Shown: one piece after another, positions 14,133 to 27,301 of the stretch
Position numbering within the stretch: the first letter of the stretch is position 1
How the letters are laid out: the number at the start of each line of letters is the position of its first letter
From: Rhabdornis inornatus
Lineage: Eukaryota > Chordata > Aves > Passeriformes > Rhabdornithidae
DNA length: 64,000 bases
Direction: 5' to 3'
Assembly: GCA_013397075.1 (NCBI GenBank)
Contig: VWZS01009934.1
Coordinates: 4,306,305-4,370,304 of the forward strand
Program-made: the position numbers and the translations under genes
Notes under the pieces: generated by a model
What the model was told of the DNA's origin: nothing
What the model saw: only the letters and a program-made list of their open reading frames with translations
Database searches by the model: none

Positions 14133-14245
14133 TGTCCTGGTTTGAGCTAGGGTAGAGATATCCTTTGAAGGTTGGATAGTTGTTTCAAGATTCTATTAAA
14201 TGATCTTGGGAGAAATACAGTGGCCTATGCTGTGGGTTTTTTTCT
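14133..14245 (+). mobile_element. Possible degraded songbird ERV LTR fragment
   Basis: Seen: the stretch opens with TGTCCTGGTTT, followed by a near match to the next bases (AGCT, GGGTAGAGAT). From memory, this opening is typical of the 5' end of abundant endogenous-retrovirus LTRs in songbirds, where TGTCCTGGTTTCAGCTGGGA is followed by TAGAGTTAA. After roughly 30 bases the resemblance fades, and I see no convincing 3' LTR end, primer-binding site, polypurine tract or internal genes. At most it is a truncated, old LTR start. The match is short enough that chance is possible. The right boundary is a guess. Confidence 0.35.
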
Positions 14246-14960
14246 TTTTTTTTTTCCTTTGTTTTCAATTTCATAAAAAATGGAAAGAATTTCTCTCCAC
14301 ATTTTCCCCCAGCATTTTGGGTGAAAATTCCTGATTGTTGAGGAGATATCTAATTTATGAGCATCTGATCTATTTTTCAGTGATATTAATGAATCAAGAT
14401 TGTTATTCCTTGTACTTTAAGTAAAGGGTCAGATGTTGTTTTATTTTCACTTGCAATTCTGGATATTTGTCTTTAATTCCATATGAAGATGTTCGTATTT
14501 ACCTATGCTAATTTAATAAGCCCTTGGAAATGTAGGTATCTGAGCTGTATGTTTTTAGGGAAACTTGCTGTAATGTACAAAATGTTAAGCAAAAAGAAAC
14601 CATGAGACTTTCAGAGTGCCAACTTAATGGAGTGTTCTTGGCCACAGTTCATTTGTCCCTGTCATTTGCTATGCTTTTTACTGTGGTTTTTATGGTCAGG
14701 CAAATGCCAGTAACAGGTTTTTTTCATGCTCATCACCTCCCTACAGAAGGGAGGCAAAGGCAAGTTGGAGGTGCAGTAAGCTTACTCTGCCTGCTGTCCT
14801 TGTCACTGTGGAGTGTTCTGTTGGATGTGCCAGGTTAATGGTAGTGGCTGTGCCTCTTATTCCCGTGGTGGCCTGGTGACAAGCATGTGTGTGGTGTTTC
14901 TTTTACGCTGTGAATCCTAAGAAAAACCTCAAAGCACAATGTGATCACTGTGGATAGAGG

Positions 14961-14979
14961 TGCACTTTATCGGAGTGCA
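14961..14979. repeat. Short perfect inverted repeat (6-base arms, 7-base loop)
   Basis: TGCACT at 14961-14966 and AGTGCA at 14974-14979 are exact reverse complements around a seven-base loop. A GTGATCAC palindrome lies just upstream at 14941-14948. The next 70 bases carry several CpGs in an otherwise CpG-poor region. The stem is too short for a typical microRNA precursor. Confidence 0.75.
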
Positions 14980-17900
14980 GCGCTCTAGTGCCTGAAACTG
15001 TTCGCGCACATAAATCTTTGAAATATCGTTCAGCTAGAATTTTGGTCTCCTGTGTTAGAAATAGTCCCCTCTACTTTAAAAGCAGATTCCTTACTATGTA
15101 TATTTGCAAAAATTTAAGTTCTGATGATACCTTGTCCTGATGCTTACAGGAGGCAGCCACAGTTGTGACAACAATTGCTTCCTTGGACTACTTTGCTCTC
15201 TGTGGTGGTGTATGTTTCTTCAGGGGTTCTTCCTTGTGTGGTGGGAAAGAAGGAATGATTGGTCAGATCAGACCCTTTTAGGACATCTGTATTTTAAAGG
15301 ATATGAGCAATCTTTTGAAAGATCTGTGAGATGTATTTAGAAATTATCCTAAGGGTCGAAAATGGTGTCTTCTTTATCCAAAACTACCCCAGACCCTTTC
15401 TTGGAAACACCAGTCTTTGAAACTTTTTTTATAAAGTCTGTCTTTTTAATAAGGACTAAACAAGATATTTTTCTCTCGTCCTTTGTGAAACAACTGAGTT
15501 GTTCTGATTGAAATTAAAATACCTTAAAAATTAAGACAGAGACTCGGCATGTAAAAATACAGACCAATTTTTAAAGCTTAGGAGTTTTAAGGGATGAACA
15601 GTTCTCTGATCCCTAATTGTAATGCCTAGAGTCAGCTGCATTGATCCTACCTCTTGCTCGAGAAGCACTACCACCAATTTACTAATTGCCATAATAATGT
15701 TACCTGCTACATGTTAAATAGCTGTTTAATCTTTTGTTATATTTTTTTTCTGTCATTCCTTACTAGTAAAATAGATCAGCAGCAGAGAAATTGTAAATGC
15801 TTAGAGGACCCTCCTTTTGTCCTCTTTTTTGGGTCATTGAAAGCTCTTGCTTTTGAGAGGCTTTTGTACTTTGTTTTTATGTTGAGGGTATTTTTGACAG
15901 GGAGTCAATGCTCAGATTGCAGTTTTAGTTACTATGGAGAAGCTTTCCCACAGAAAAGCTTATGCTCTATTTTCTGAACAGTGAATTTGACCAACTTCCT
16001 CTTAACTTGCAGTTCTGAAGTTCATTTTGTACCAGTTTTCTTTAGACTGAAAATTCTTTTGGCTCAGGCATACTTCCTCTTAGCCTTTGCAATCTGTAGT
16101 GTCCTAATGGAAAAAGGAAAAGATGAGGACTGGGACAAAAGAAGAATATATCCTGAAAGCCTGCATATGAGAAGGGAAATAAATGTAGCTCTAGTCTGAT
16201 TGTAGGGTTTTGTTGAAGGAAAGCTATGGCATGGCTGTCTTGGAAGTGAGTTTATTGGAGATTTCTAGTATATTCTGATGCATGTATATTAGTTACTCCA
16301 CTTGAGGATATAGTTTCCTTACACAAGGTGCTAGATTTTTGGGGTTTCCTTTTTCATGTTGTGCAGCAGGTAAGAGTTGTTTAAATTAAGGTTTGTTTCC
16401 CTGGGAAAAACTTCCTGGTTCTGGGCTGAATGGCCATAACACATGTACTTGGGTTCATATCTAGTTGTGGGGGGTTTTTGGTACTTCCTGTAGTTTTTCT
16501 TTGTGTCTGCTATACTGAATACTGTTTGAAGAGGCAACTACATTAAGGTGTAGTTCAAAGTGGCAGAAAACCATATGAAGCTGAGAAATTGATCCAGGAA
16601 TGGATTGTGAAAGGTTCTGAAAGCATTTTATTTTCACCTGCTCTGTCAGCATCTTTGCTGAATGAACACTTACTCTTAAGCCCACTGTTCTCAGGCTGGT
16701 TAGATTGTATTTTTTTTCGATTTTTGCGATTTTTTTTTTTCACCTCCTCCAGCAATAGGAAGGCAATACTGCAGCCTTTGAAAGGCCCAAAGGTTTGATA
16801 GAATTTTGCTGCAATGCAGGCTTTCCTCTTGATTCTGTGCAGTCACTGTCATGTGAAGAGTAGGAACCTTTTTCTCTTCATCCTTTTGTTTCTTTCAAAT
16901 CACCCATTAAATGCCTGAGAAAAAGCAGGGTGTTAGGGAAAAAAGTTTTCTACATAATAAGAAAAGCTGGAGAAGAAGAGATTCAGAGGGGGAGCAGCTC
17001 TCTAGGTTATGCCTAGAGGATTATTCAGATTCAGGACAGACTTCAGAACATAGGGCTCAACCTCAACATCTTTTCAAATTCCTAACTAAACTAAAGACAG
17101 ATCAATTTCTCACCAATTATCTGTAAATGCAGAAGCATTTTAAGGGCATTTTCACTGGCTGTTGCCAGAATCTAAGACATAATTAATGCTTTCTGGTTCC
17201 ATTTTTTTCAAGGAGCTATATGGGATGAGGAAGGAGTGGACCCTCTATAGAGGGATTTTAAGGTTTCAAACACTGGAAAAATAACTATTATCAGATAACT
17301 CATAAGGAAAGAGAGACATAAGAACTGCAAATCACACTGCAGCTAGTCTTCAAAGATTGGGATTAGAACCAAGGTGGTTTTTTCTGTCCCCTTTTTTTTC
17401 TATCTGTGGAAATACAGACATATTTTTATTCTGGAATTTCAATACTGAAATCCTTACGTTAAATCTGAAGTTCTTAAACTATGAAGAAATTGTTTCTGAA
17501 CAGGTGACAGAGTAATCCTGAGGAGTGCTGGGTTTTGCTTCCTCTTCCTCTCTTTTGTGGCTCTGTTTCACTGAGGTTTGCAAGAAAAAGCTCATGAACT
17601 ATTCCAGTGGATAAAGGCTGAAGCTTCTTGTGTATAATCACAAGCAGGCTGACAGAGACACTTTATCAAAGTGACAGTTATTGTGTATAGAAGATTAGTG
17701 ATAGACAGGAAAGATTTTGTTGTGAAGTCTTTCCCGAATCATGAACATTTTCAGTTGTGTGACCTTTTCTAGTTAAATTAGTGTAAATCTTAAAAGCACA
17801 GGACATCGTGGTTATAGAAGACAAATATTGTTCAGCTGTATTGCAGAGCTTAGCTCCTGAATTTGGTAAGCGGTGTGATGTTCCCTGCTGGATTGCAAAA

Positions 17901-19096
17901 CTGAAACTGGCTCTTAATGAAGGATTATCTTGAAAAATCCAATTCACATCTATGTTTCTAATACCAGCCATACCTCTTGTTTTTTTGCTACAACTGTCAG
18001 TTTGTGTATTTTTGTGTAAAGGTCTTAGATGCATCAACACTTCTATTAAAGTTTATAAAGAAAACAGTGGTTTGAATGTGCGTGGCTGAAAAACACATTT
18101 CCTACATTTGTCCCAGCAAATTGCAGGCTCTCTTGAATATTTGATCCTCAGGTAATACATATGAAGATGTGAACTCTTCATTCATATCCTCACATTTCTC
18201 AGTTTGGTTCTGGGGAGAGGAAGAGCAGCAGGGACAAAATACTAAAGATTCATGATGTCATGAAGCTTAACTAACTCACTGTGTTATGTTGTCATTTAAT
18301 AACTTCTGACAAAGTTTGTGTAGGTTTTGCTCTGTCTTTGGAAATGCAGTTTATTTGCTTATAAAGCAATGGCTCTCTAGTATTTACAGATGGACTGTGA
18401 TAACTTGGGGTATTCCAGTCTCCTCCTCTCTAGTCTTTACTGAAAGTGTGTGTTAGAGTGCTGCAGCCAGGTTGTCTCTCTCACATAATGACAATTTCTG
18501 TTTTCTTTCCAAAGTTCTGGACATGATGCTGGTTTTGTTGTATAGCAAGCATTTGAATATCTATTGTCTTAATTGATTTAAGTTTTAGATCAAATCTTAA
18601 TATAAAAGCTTAGAAAATATAGATAAGCACAGTTTCTGCATGTATTATTATTGCTTCTTAAATGTTTTTATAGCTTATGAGAATTATGGAGACGATTTTG
18701 ATGGAAAAAGTGTTTAGGACTTTAACTGATTTAGAATTATATGCATGTATTTGTATCACATTCATCAAATCAGAGGAAGAGGCATCACTAGCCATTTTAG
18801 AAGAAGCTATGGGTATTTATATTTATTATGCAAATGACCTTGTATAAACCTTAATTTACTTACCTTAAGTACTAAGAAAATAACATTTTTATGTAGCATT
18901 TTAATTTACTTGCTCCATTCTATACTTACAAAAGGGTTAGCTGTGGGAATGTGTTTTATGGAGTTTTTTTTTAAATGACTTGGCATTGTGTAGTTGAATA
19001 AATAATTTGCATTTGAAATGTGAAAAAGTCAGCACCACTTAGACTCCTTTACTCTTGCAAGCTGGTCAGCCTTTTTGTCTAAGCTAGTTCAGACGA

Positions 19097-19116
19097 ACAT
19101 GTGTTTGCGCACATGT
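19097..19116. repeat. Short perfect inverted repeat with two E-box cores
   Basis: ACATGTG at 19097-19103 and CACATGT at 19110-19116 are exact reverse complements around a six-base loop (TTTGCG). Each arm contains a CANNTG E-box. It could be a paired binding site or a chance hairpin. Confidence 0.75.
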
Positions 19117-22100
19117 GAGGAAAGTCAATATCCAAAACATGACAAAAGAAAGGATTTCTTACATAAATACCCAGTGGTCCACAGTGAGTCAGCAGTGTCA
19201 CAGTAGTGAGATTTTTGAGGTTTAGCAGGCGAATCTTACAAAAACTTCAGTTCAAGAAAATAACTTTAAATATGAAAGAATGGTAAATCTTTCCTGTTTA
19301 CCTTTCATTTTGATCTCATTTTACAGTTCGTCAACCATACAGTCAATACAGTGATAAGACTTGTCAAAGGTCTTCCATATAGCCTGAATGTTAGGCATGA
19401 TGGCATCTCCTCTAGGCATGCTAATCCCAGATGTAGGTGGGTAGAGGTATGGACATGACTTAGACCCTCACTGCCTGCACATGAAAAACTACTTTGTTAC
19501 AGCATCTATGATATTTTAGCAGCATAAATTTTTAGTTGTGGAAGATGTATATTAGAGACAACCAAAGCTTTCTGGTTTTCCTGTACAACTTGGCACTCAG
19601 ATCAGGGAAGTTCTGTTTTGAACTTCAGTACAAAATGGAAATCCTGTAGCTGGCAACTATTTCCAGACATAGATCTGCACTTGGTGTGTTTTTAGCAATT
19701 TATTATTGCCTCATGAGCTAGTTGCTTCTTTTACCTGCTTTAGGTTTTATTTTATTTGGTGATGTGGCTTTGTTAAGACCTCATGAGTTTGATCTCCTTT
19801 CTAAGGAAAATTCACAGGACCTGGTATTTTGGGGCCAATTTTTTTCTTCAATTTTTAAAAAAAATGCAGTACTCTGTAGCAGAGCACATCTTGACTGACA
19901 ACAGCCTGATGATAGGAAAGTTCGCTTTGAAATGGGGTTTGGTTTAGAGCAGGAAGCACTGATGTGGTCTTGTAAGGGAAACATGATGAAGGAGCAGGGA
20001 ATATTTCTCATGTGTTATTCGGAGACTTTATGCTTTCCCTAATTTTTCTTGGTTTTATCTGTGTGTTTTTCTCTGCATTACTGAGTGTTCAGAGTTCTGT
20101 TTTACTAAGTTCAGAGGAGTGTTTTTGTGTTAAATTCAGTTCGGTGCATATTTATCAGCATTTTTTGTTATTTGGAAGAAATTGCAGTCTTGCAGAACTG
20201 AAAAATGTAATTTGAGATTTTTCTGAACTTGGAAGTTTTCCTCATTGTTAGTAGTTGTTTTAATTTTTGGGCAGCTCATCAGCTGAATGCGTTGGTGTGA
20301 GCACTGTGTATCTTCCATACCTCGTATGTGGATCATGTTCTCCTCCCTAACAAACAAGAGATGGCATTGGAATAGGAAATACTAACATTAATGCCAATTA
20401 CTTCAAAAATGCAGAGATATTTCATTGGAAGGGACACAAAATCTTGTGCTTCAAGGCTTAGCAAATGCCTAAGATAGTGAAGTGGAGAAAGTTTTTATAG
20501 GTGTGCAGACTGATGTGCCTTGATTTGTTTCTGAAACATACAGCCATGGCTGTTGTCTGAAGTTACTTGATTAAATAAAGCATAAGTGTCTAGTGCAGTA
20601 GGATCTAAAGAATCCTGAAGGATTGAATATGGCAGTTGCTCTGTTTTTATGATATTACTCTTTGCCCTCTTGTTTATCACCTATGAAATTGATTACATTT
20701 TCAGTGATATTAAATTATTATTGCAGGCTTAAACTTAAGATGCAAATTAAACTTCTGATTAAATCTTCATTGATTTCAGGTGATGTATGAATTTCAGTCA
20801 AAGTATATGAAAGTAATATTTTAAAATGCCATTTCTGTAATGTAGTAGTGACTACCCGGGCAATTTTGCTGCCCTTCTGGTGATTTAAGAAGCAAGGTTT
20901 TCTTCCACTGGTATGCAATAAAACTTGAGAGATGCATGGAGAGCATTACAGCTTAAATAAGGAATAACTGTGGAACTGTAATTAAATACAAATTGCTGTG
21001 CTAAAGCACACTCAACAAATTATCACTTGATAGAGTTTTCATGTTTCTGAGGAGGCTCTTTTAGATGTAGGTAAATTTGAATGCTCTTGCTTTAATTCTA
21101 CACTTCTGCTATAAAAACTTACTCTGTTGCCAGCTTTCTAGTTTTTATTTGTGCTTTAGACTTACTAGCTTTTCAAAAGAAAGGTTGTTTTTTTTTCCTT
21201 AACTTAAAACTCAGAGAAACTCTTGCTCATGTGTTTTACTGTTTCTTAAATGAAGCCTTGGCCATCAGGGCATGATACTTGCTTTATTAAACTGTAGCTG
21301 CTGGGCAGTTCCTGGGGGAGCTAGTAATTTCCTGTCACTGGTGAAGTGTTTGAGGCTGCAATAGCAGCCTTTGCCATGCACTGACAGTGTGTGACATAAA
21401 CAGTATTTATAAAAAAGTGATACCGAGGAACAGCCTTGGAAGATGAAGAACTTGTGTTTCAGCATGAGGTCTTTGTTCTAAAATTTCTAACTATAATGTT
21501 GAGGATTAAGTTAAAGAGAGAGAGATACACTTAAAATACAGGACTGTAAAAAAATTTAATACCATTTTTTGGTTTAGTTTCATTTAACTTTTCAGTTGCT
21601 GGCTCATAACCAGTCTTCTTGCTTAAAGTAAAATAAGCACATTTAGTGCAAAATGAACTTCAAATTTCAAAGTACTCACAAAAAAGAATTCTGAATAATC
21701 AGCATTTGAAGGTACACTAATATTTTATATTGAGCTGTTTATTAATTGCCAGAGATAGGTTTTCGTTTTCCTTTTCTTTTGGGAAATTAAAGTATTTATA
21801 TGAGCTACAACAGACTGCTGCCAAAGATCTTGTCCACTGAAAAATTCTAGTAAACTGAGATCAGTCTGGCTGAGATTTTTTGGTGGAGGTGTAGCTGCTT
21901 GGCAGTTAAATGTGACTGAAGGAGATTGGTAGCGGTGGTGGGGTGGCTTTCATACATGCAGAAGGTTGTTTCTAGTGGTTCTTCTTCCTTTCTATCTTCT
22001 TGATGGAATGTGAAATACTAGGTTTGGATTTCATCTTAATACAGCTGAAGTTTGGTCTTAATCATAAGGCCCAAAGTTTGTATCTGCTGGAATTCTCTGG

Positions 22101-25100
22101 AAAAATGATGCGTCTTTCAAAGCTGTTTTTTTCTAAAATACTACTCTAATTTAAAGATTTCATATCAAACTTGTAGATCAAAGAGTATATAGAAGCACAT
22201 TACTATATTACTATGTACTAGGGGAAATATATCACAAGGAATTTATATTTAAAAGGGAATTCTAAAAAAAAGAAAAAATACAGATCTGATTATTCTGGAG
22301 AGCAGGCAATGAGAATTGCTTGTCTCCAGCCTGGACTTAAGTGCATTAGATACTGAAATACTAATTAGGAAAATAGACGGTATGATAATTTTTTTTTTTC
22401 ATTTCAAATATTGAGTCTTCTGCTTTCTCTTTTCCTATGTTGTGCCCAGGATTTATCCTTCTAGTGATTAAAAATATTCCAGTGTGGGTAGTAGAACTGT
22501 AAGTTTGATAGCATATCTTGCAGTATTGCCTAGCAAAATTTTATTTTATTTTCCATAACTGTTTAAATGATGCTGAGTATATGTGTGTTTTCTTACATCA
22601 TTCCTTGATTATTGTTCTCCGGTCTTCTTCAATGCATTATTTGAAAGTAGTTTTAATATATTACAAATATTCTAATTAATGCATCCTTTCAATGACTCCA
22701 GGCCTAGATATATTTTTTTTTGTAAATGTATTTTAGTTACAAGCATTTGTACCTATTTTTCCCTCTATTTCTCTGTAGCTACCTGAAATGTCATATGATG
22801 TCTTTCAGCTCTTTCCTATTCAGTGACTAAAAGACACTTGTGGTTTTGTGCTTAGAGCCATTCCAACTATCAGTTTTCTGGACAGCAATTATCCTAAATC
22901 CACTTCAAACTACAATGAAGTTGCTTGCAGCTTTGTCCAGTTCAATATGAAGGAATTATTTTAAATTCTCTCTTTTAAATCCCTACTGGGCTTAGAAAAG
23001 GATGAGCTGTATGGTGGCTGTGTTTGATCTTTCTGTTTTCATTTTAGTTAGCAAGTGGTATTTTTTCCCCAATGTTTCCTCAAAATGTTTTCCAGTTCTG
23101 TTTTCCTTGGTGATGTCCTGTTCTTAGCTTGCTGCCTTGAGCTTTGACTTGAGTTGCTGGATGAATAATTGCTGAACTGAGAACACTGCAGAGACAGCTT
23201 TTAGAAAATACATATTTTTAAAATTCAGTCTCTTTCCCTTTGATAAAATCATGATGAATTTGATTGGGAAAATAATTAATTTTTGTACTATTTAATTAAG
23301 CTTTTTCCTTTATGTCCCAGTCTCCCCTCCCCACTTTAAGGAGAGGGCTTGTAAAATTAAATAGTAGTAGGGGATAACATAGTACAAGTGTTTTGTATTT
23401 TTATTTAGACTGCACTGACACTTTGTAATATATGTGGTGCTTGAAGCTCATCAGGTGCAAACCTACAGTTCAGATATGGACTGGAATTTTAGTGGAAAAT
23501 AGCCTACCTTTCACTGAAGTAGAAGCCTGTTTATAGTGGGGGCTAAGCTTAATTTAGTACTGCTTTGGCCAGTCAGTTTTCTATGGGCAAAATGACTGCC
23601 CTGTTAGCAGTAGAAGAGCATGTATGTGGAAGAGCTGAAGGAAAAAAAGCTAGTAATTTCCTGATGTCACAGAAAAACCTCTTCCTTCCCCCAAGCCAAC
23701 CATGATAAAATGCCATAAATTTTCTCCACATGTTCTAGCTGTGCTTAAGCAGACGATACAGAATATTTGAAGCTGTAACAAGATATCTTTGGTCCTGAAG
23801 AGTGAATTTCAGCTTGTTCTTTTCTGAGTGTTTTCTTTTGGCTAGACATTTGAATTGTATTTGTTTGACTTTTTTTCTCCACAGGATATCTGCTAGTGAA
23901 GGGTAATGTTTTTGGGATGTACATTTCAGCATTTAATTTTTTGGCTCAATGGCCCATAGCTCCTTTTGTTGATGTTTTGGGGAGGGAGTAGATTAGTGTA
24001 AGTGGCGTGTCTTATGTACGAGATAAACTTCTTCATCACCTAGTGCTGAAGCCTAAAGACAAAGATGCCGAAAAAAGCACATGGAACATTAGCTTGCAAT
24101 ATTTATTTTGAATTGATTTATGCAGATTAAAGTTGGTTTCTCTATGTAACATTAGCGAAAATTTTATAATATAAACACGATTCTTTCTGACTGCAAAACT
24201 GAGTGAAATGTATCCTACTGTGATATAGTGATACAAACGACTTTTATAAAAGTTAGATTTTATAATAGGAGAGTCGGTTATAAAATTGTTAAACTAAGTA
24301 GATAAATTCTTGGTGCAAATCCTTTGGGGAGCATGGTTACACCTGGGATACAGTCAGTTTGCCTCTGTTTGTAATATGAAATTCTTCTGCCCTGCTTAGC
24401 GTCTATTATTTAAGAAGAACCTCTTGGGTTCCTACTAATGCATGTTCCTGAAAAAGTCACGTCCAATTCCAAAGGTGTGTGTCTCAGTACTGTAACCATT
24501 AAACCAAACTTCTCATCCTAATACTTCAAAGAATGCCTGTTGTCCTGCCTTTTCCAGCAGTGAACTATGTTGTGTCTTGAAGTTAACAAAAGTGTGACAG
24601 TGAAGTCAAAAACTAGTCTTTCCTCAGGAATGCCTTCAGTGTGTTTCAGGAAGTGGTGAAGGCAGTCAGACGTTGGCAAAAGTGCTCAGATCTGAGGGCT
24701 TGTAGCCCAAGTTTCTGCTCATTTGCTATGTTTAATAAAACAGGGAAGAGAAAGGACAGTTTTTCATTACTAAAATTTGAAAGTTATATTCTGAAGCAGC
24801 TTGAAATGTTTTTAGTAATAATGAGCTAGGTCTGACTCTAGTTTTACACCCAAAGCTACGAAGTGGTTTAGAGTAACTGTAGATTGCTGTTTGAGGTTTG
24901 AGCCATGCGGGGAATTTTTGTATTGCAGGAATCCCCTGCTCAGGGGACCAGGATTCAGTAGGCACCAGAAACACTGAGTGCAAAACCGGTCGTTGATTAA
25001 GGAGGAGAAGTCTCTTAGAGATTGCTCTGCCATCTTTCTGTGTGACCTCAGATCAGTTCATCAGCTCTTTCTTCTGCTGAGTTGCGTCTGTGTGCAAAGG

Positions 25101-25629
25101 CTTATGTTACTCTTTGGACCACATTCCCTCTCTTTGTATACCTGTGCTGACTGATTTCACTGGGGTTACTTCTGGTCAGTACAGATGTAAGGTGAGAAGC
25201 AAGGTTTCTGTTTACATCGTCAAAGACGTTTGGTTTCTTTTCAAATTTCAGCATTGAGCTTGTAGGTAGAATATAGACCAGTATTTTCATAACTTGCAAG
25301 GTAAGAAGGAAAAAGTTTCGGTGATGAACTCTTCGGAATATAAGACTATGGGCAGGTCAAAGATGAATGTACTAACAGGCAAGGTGCTCTGGAAATGAGT
25401 CTCTTCCCTATACAGTGCTAGGGTTTACATGCTTATGAATTTTGGATATGCAGAGGAGCTCCTGGGTGTCAGTGAGAATGTCAGTGATGTTGTGTCACAC
25501 TTCAGCTCTGTCCTACAAGGAAAGGCCATTGCAGTCTGCAGTGCTCCACCTCTGGATATGCTAATGCACTGTGAAAATGCACATCATGCCTGGATGGGCC
25601 CTGCTGATAAAATACTGCCTGGAGATCTC

Positions 25630-25741
25630 ACGAAGTGCTAATGTGTCGGAGCGCCCGCGAGCAGAGGGTGGATAATACTGCTTTGTAAAGGTCATGTCTG
25701 CTGAGGTTAATAACGCGCCACCTTCTCGCGTGGGGCCGGAC
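25630..25741. promoter_or_regulatory. CpG pocket with two convergent CTCF-like motifs (insulator candidate)
   Basis: Ten CpG dinucleotides fall in about 110 bases, in a region that is otherwise AT-rich and CpG-poor. Against the CTCF core consensus CCASYAGRKGGCRS, the plus strand at 25658-25671 matches at 12 of 14 positions. The minus strand at 25715-25728 also matches at 12 of 14, with a perfect AGGTGGCGC tail. The two motifs point toward each other, 43 bases apart. Their mismatches differ: the plus-strand site lacks the conserved C near its 3' end, while the minus-strand site has both mismatches in its 5' part. No TATA box, exon or CpG island of normal promoter size is seen. A small alternative promoter or a GC-rich relic of a repeat are other readings. 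Confidence 0.4.
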
Positions 25742-27300
25742 TCCACTCTGAGAAGTTCTGTTGTTCTTTGCAATCTCAAAATCCACAGTTTAATGGGTAG
25801 AATCAACAGGGCTGATAAAGCGTCTGAGGTTAGACAGTGGGAAAGAAAAGCAAACACTGAAAGCTTTAAAGCCTTACTTAACTGGCTTTTTGAGTTAGGA
25901 TGGTTGTCTGATTTCAAGTCTTGCCTACTGCAGTGTTACCCAAAGTGTGTTACCTGTTCTGGAATTGCCTTATTCTCATTTCCAGGCTTCCTGTATTTCT
26001 TTGCCTTCAAATAAGAAAAACTCTTCCACTTCTTGCAGTGATTCCTGGTGGTTACCTAGGACCATTTGCCAAGCAAAGTCAATAGTTACTCTCACTAGCG
26101 GATGAACACATTAAAAAAAAACAAAAAACAAAACAAAAAAACCAACTACTTTATAATTTTTTTTTAACATTAAATTTTACAGTAGCATGTGACTCTCCCC
26201 TCTTATTTAAAGCCTTATGCCTTTTTTTCCTCTAAGGCTTTTAATATTTAATATAATTCATAAAATATTGTGAGCATGGTGTATAATTTGTGTACATAAC
26301 ATTAAATAATAAAATAGGTGTAACTAAAATATAATTTCAGTTATGCTCTTGGAATTTTATTTGGGACCTGGTTATTCTTAAACACTTTCCATACACGTGT
26401 TAATATTGCTAAAAAAAATAAAATCTTCAAAAACTTTTAGCTGTGATGCAATATATCAGACTTGTCAACTACTTCTAGTGTCTTGCAGGATATTTGTGTT
26501 CATAGATAACCTCTCATCCTGGGCTTAATTGTTTACAAAAATATGTGTCCATTATGCAGACTGTGTCATTTCAGTCCTAAATCTCTGAGTTCTAGATGAT
26601 CTGGCATTTTTTCTACTGTGTGGAAGAGACGTTTCCTAATTAGTGAGGAAAAGGTTTATCTCTTCACTGTAGTTATGGGACTACAGTCTGAAGCAAAACC
26701 CTGCAAAGAGGAAATGCTCTTCCTCCTTTTGTTTCCTATTTTGTTTCTCCATGAATAACTGTTCCTTCACCCCACTTGGTTAGTTTAGAAGTTCTGATTC
26801 CTCAGAATGGTCTGTTCTCTAAATGTTTGCTTAAAAAGGAAAAGCATTCTGAGTCTGCTTCTAGGAGCATGTTTAAGTAATATTTGTTCTTCGGTTCACC
26901 CAGTGTTTTCATTGCTAGGCATTTAAAGGATAGATGAGAGTTCATCTTTCACGTAAATACTTAGATGATTGTTTCTGTGCACCATGGTTATTGCTTATTT
27001 AAGTTAGGCAAGCCACTGCCCAGCCTCACAGTGTTTTGTTTGGCTTTGATTTTTCCATTCCTGATGTCTGTTGAAGACTGGTAGGTTGGGTAATTCCAAG
27101 TTTGGTATCTTACCTTTACATTTTCTTGTCTGTTTCTCTTTGAGGCTCTCGTTGAAGTCACAGCTCCTCCTTCACTGATGAAAGCAAGTTTGCTCACAAA
27201 GTAGGTACTGAATGATTTATGTGCCCTGCAAACCACAAGGTGCCCGGCTTCCTGCAGGACAGTCCTTCTTTGTCTGTGTAAATAAAGTGTAGGATCTCCC
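25742..27300. other. Non-coding stretch between CpG pocket and CR1
   Basis: A plus-strand open frame of about 106 codons begins inside the CpG pocket (25694) and runs to 26014, but it has no recognisable motif. Beyond it the sequence is very AT-rich (26110-26420). Nothing else was recognised. Confidence 0.6.
26113..26142 (+). repeat. A-rich simple sequence
   Basis: About 30 bases made only of A with scattered C, followed by a T run at 26157-26165. It may be an old retroposed poly-A tail or simple low-complexity DNA. No retroposed body or target-site duplication was identified. Confidence 0.8.
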
Positions 27301-27301
27301 T

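Larger units (their letters stand above)
14246..25620. other. AT-rich non-coding DNA, no gene recognised
   Basis: More than 11 kb with no recognised exon, RNA gene or CR1 block. Many short T runs occur, for example near 14236-14255, 16709-16740 and 22389-22400. Short open frames on both strands are unremarkable. Two small inverted repeats (14961-14979 and 19097-19116) are listed separately. Confidence 0.65.

Noticed and set aside
14961..14979. Hairpin as a microRNA precursor
   Set aside because: The stem has only six base pairs, and no extended complementary arms of about 22 bases were found on either side.
25251..25301. Possible 50-base micro-exon between TTTCAAATTTCAG and GTAAGAAG
   Set aside because: All three plus frames contain stops, and a splice-site pair this short is likely to be chance.
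26113..26165. A-rich tract followed by T run as a retroposed element tail or foldback
   Set aside because: No target-site duplication and no recognisable body sequence. Simple low-complexity DNA explains it.
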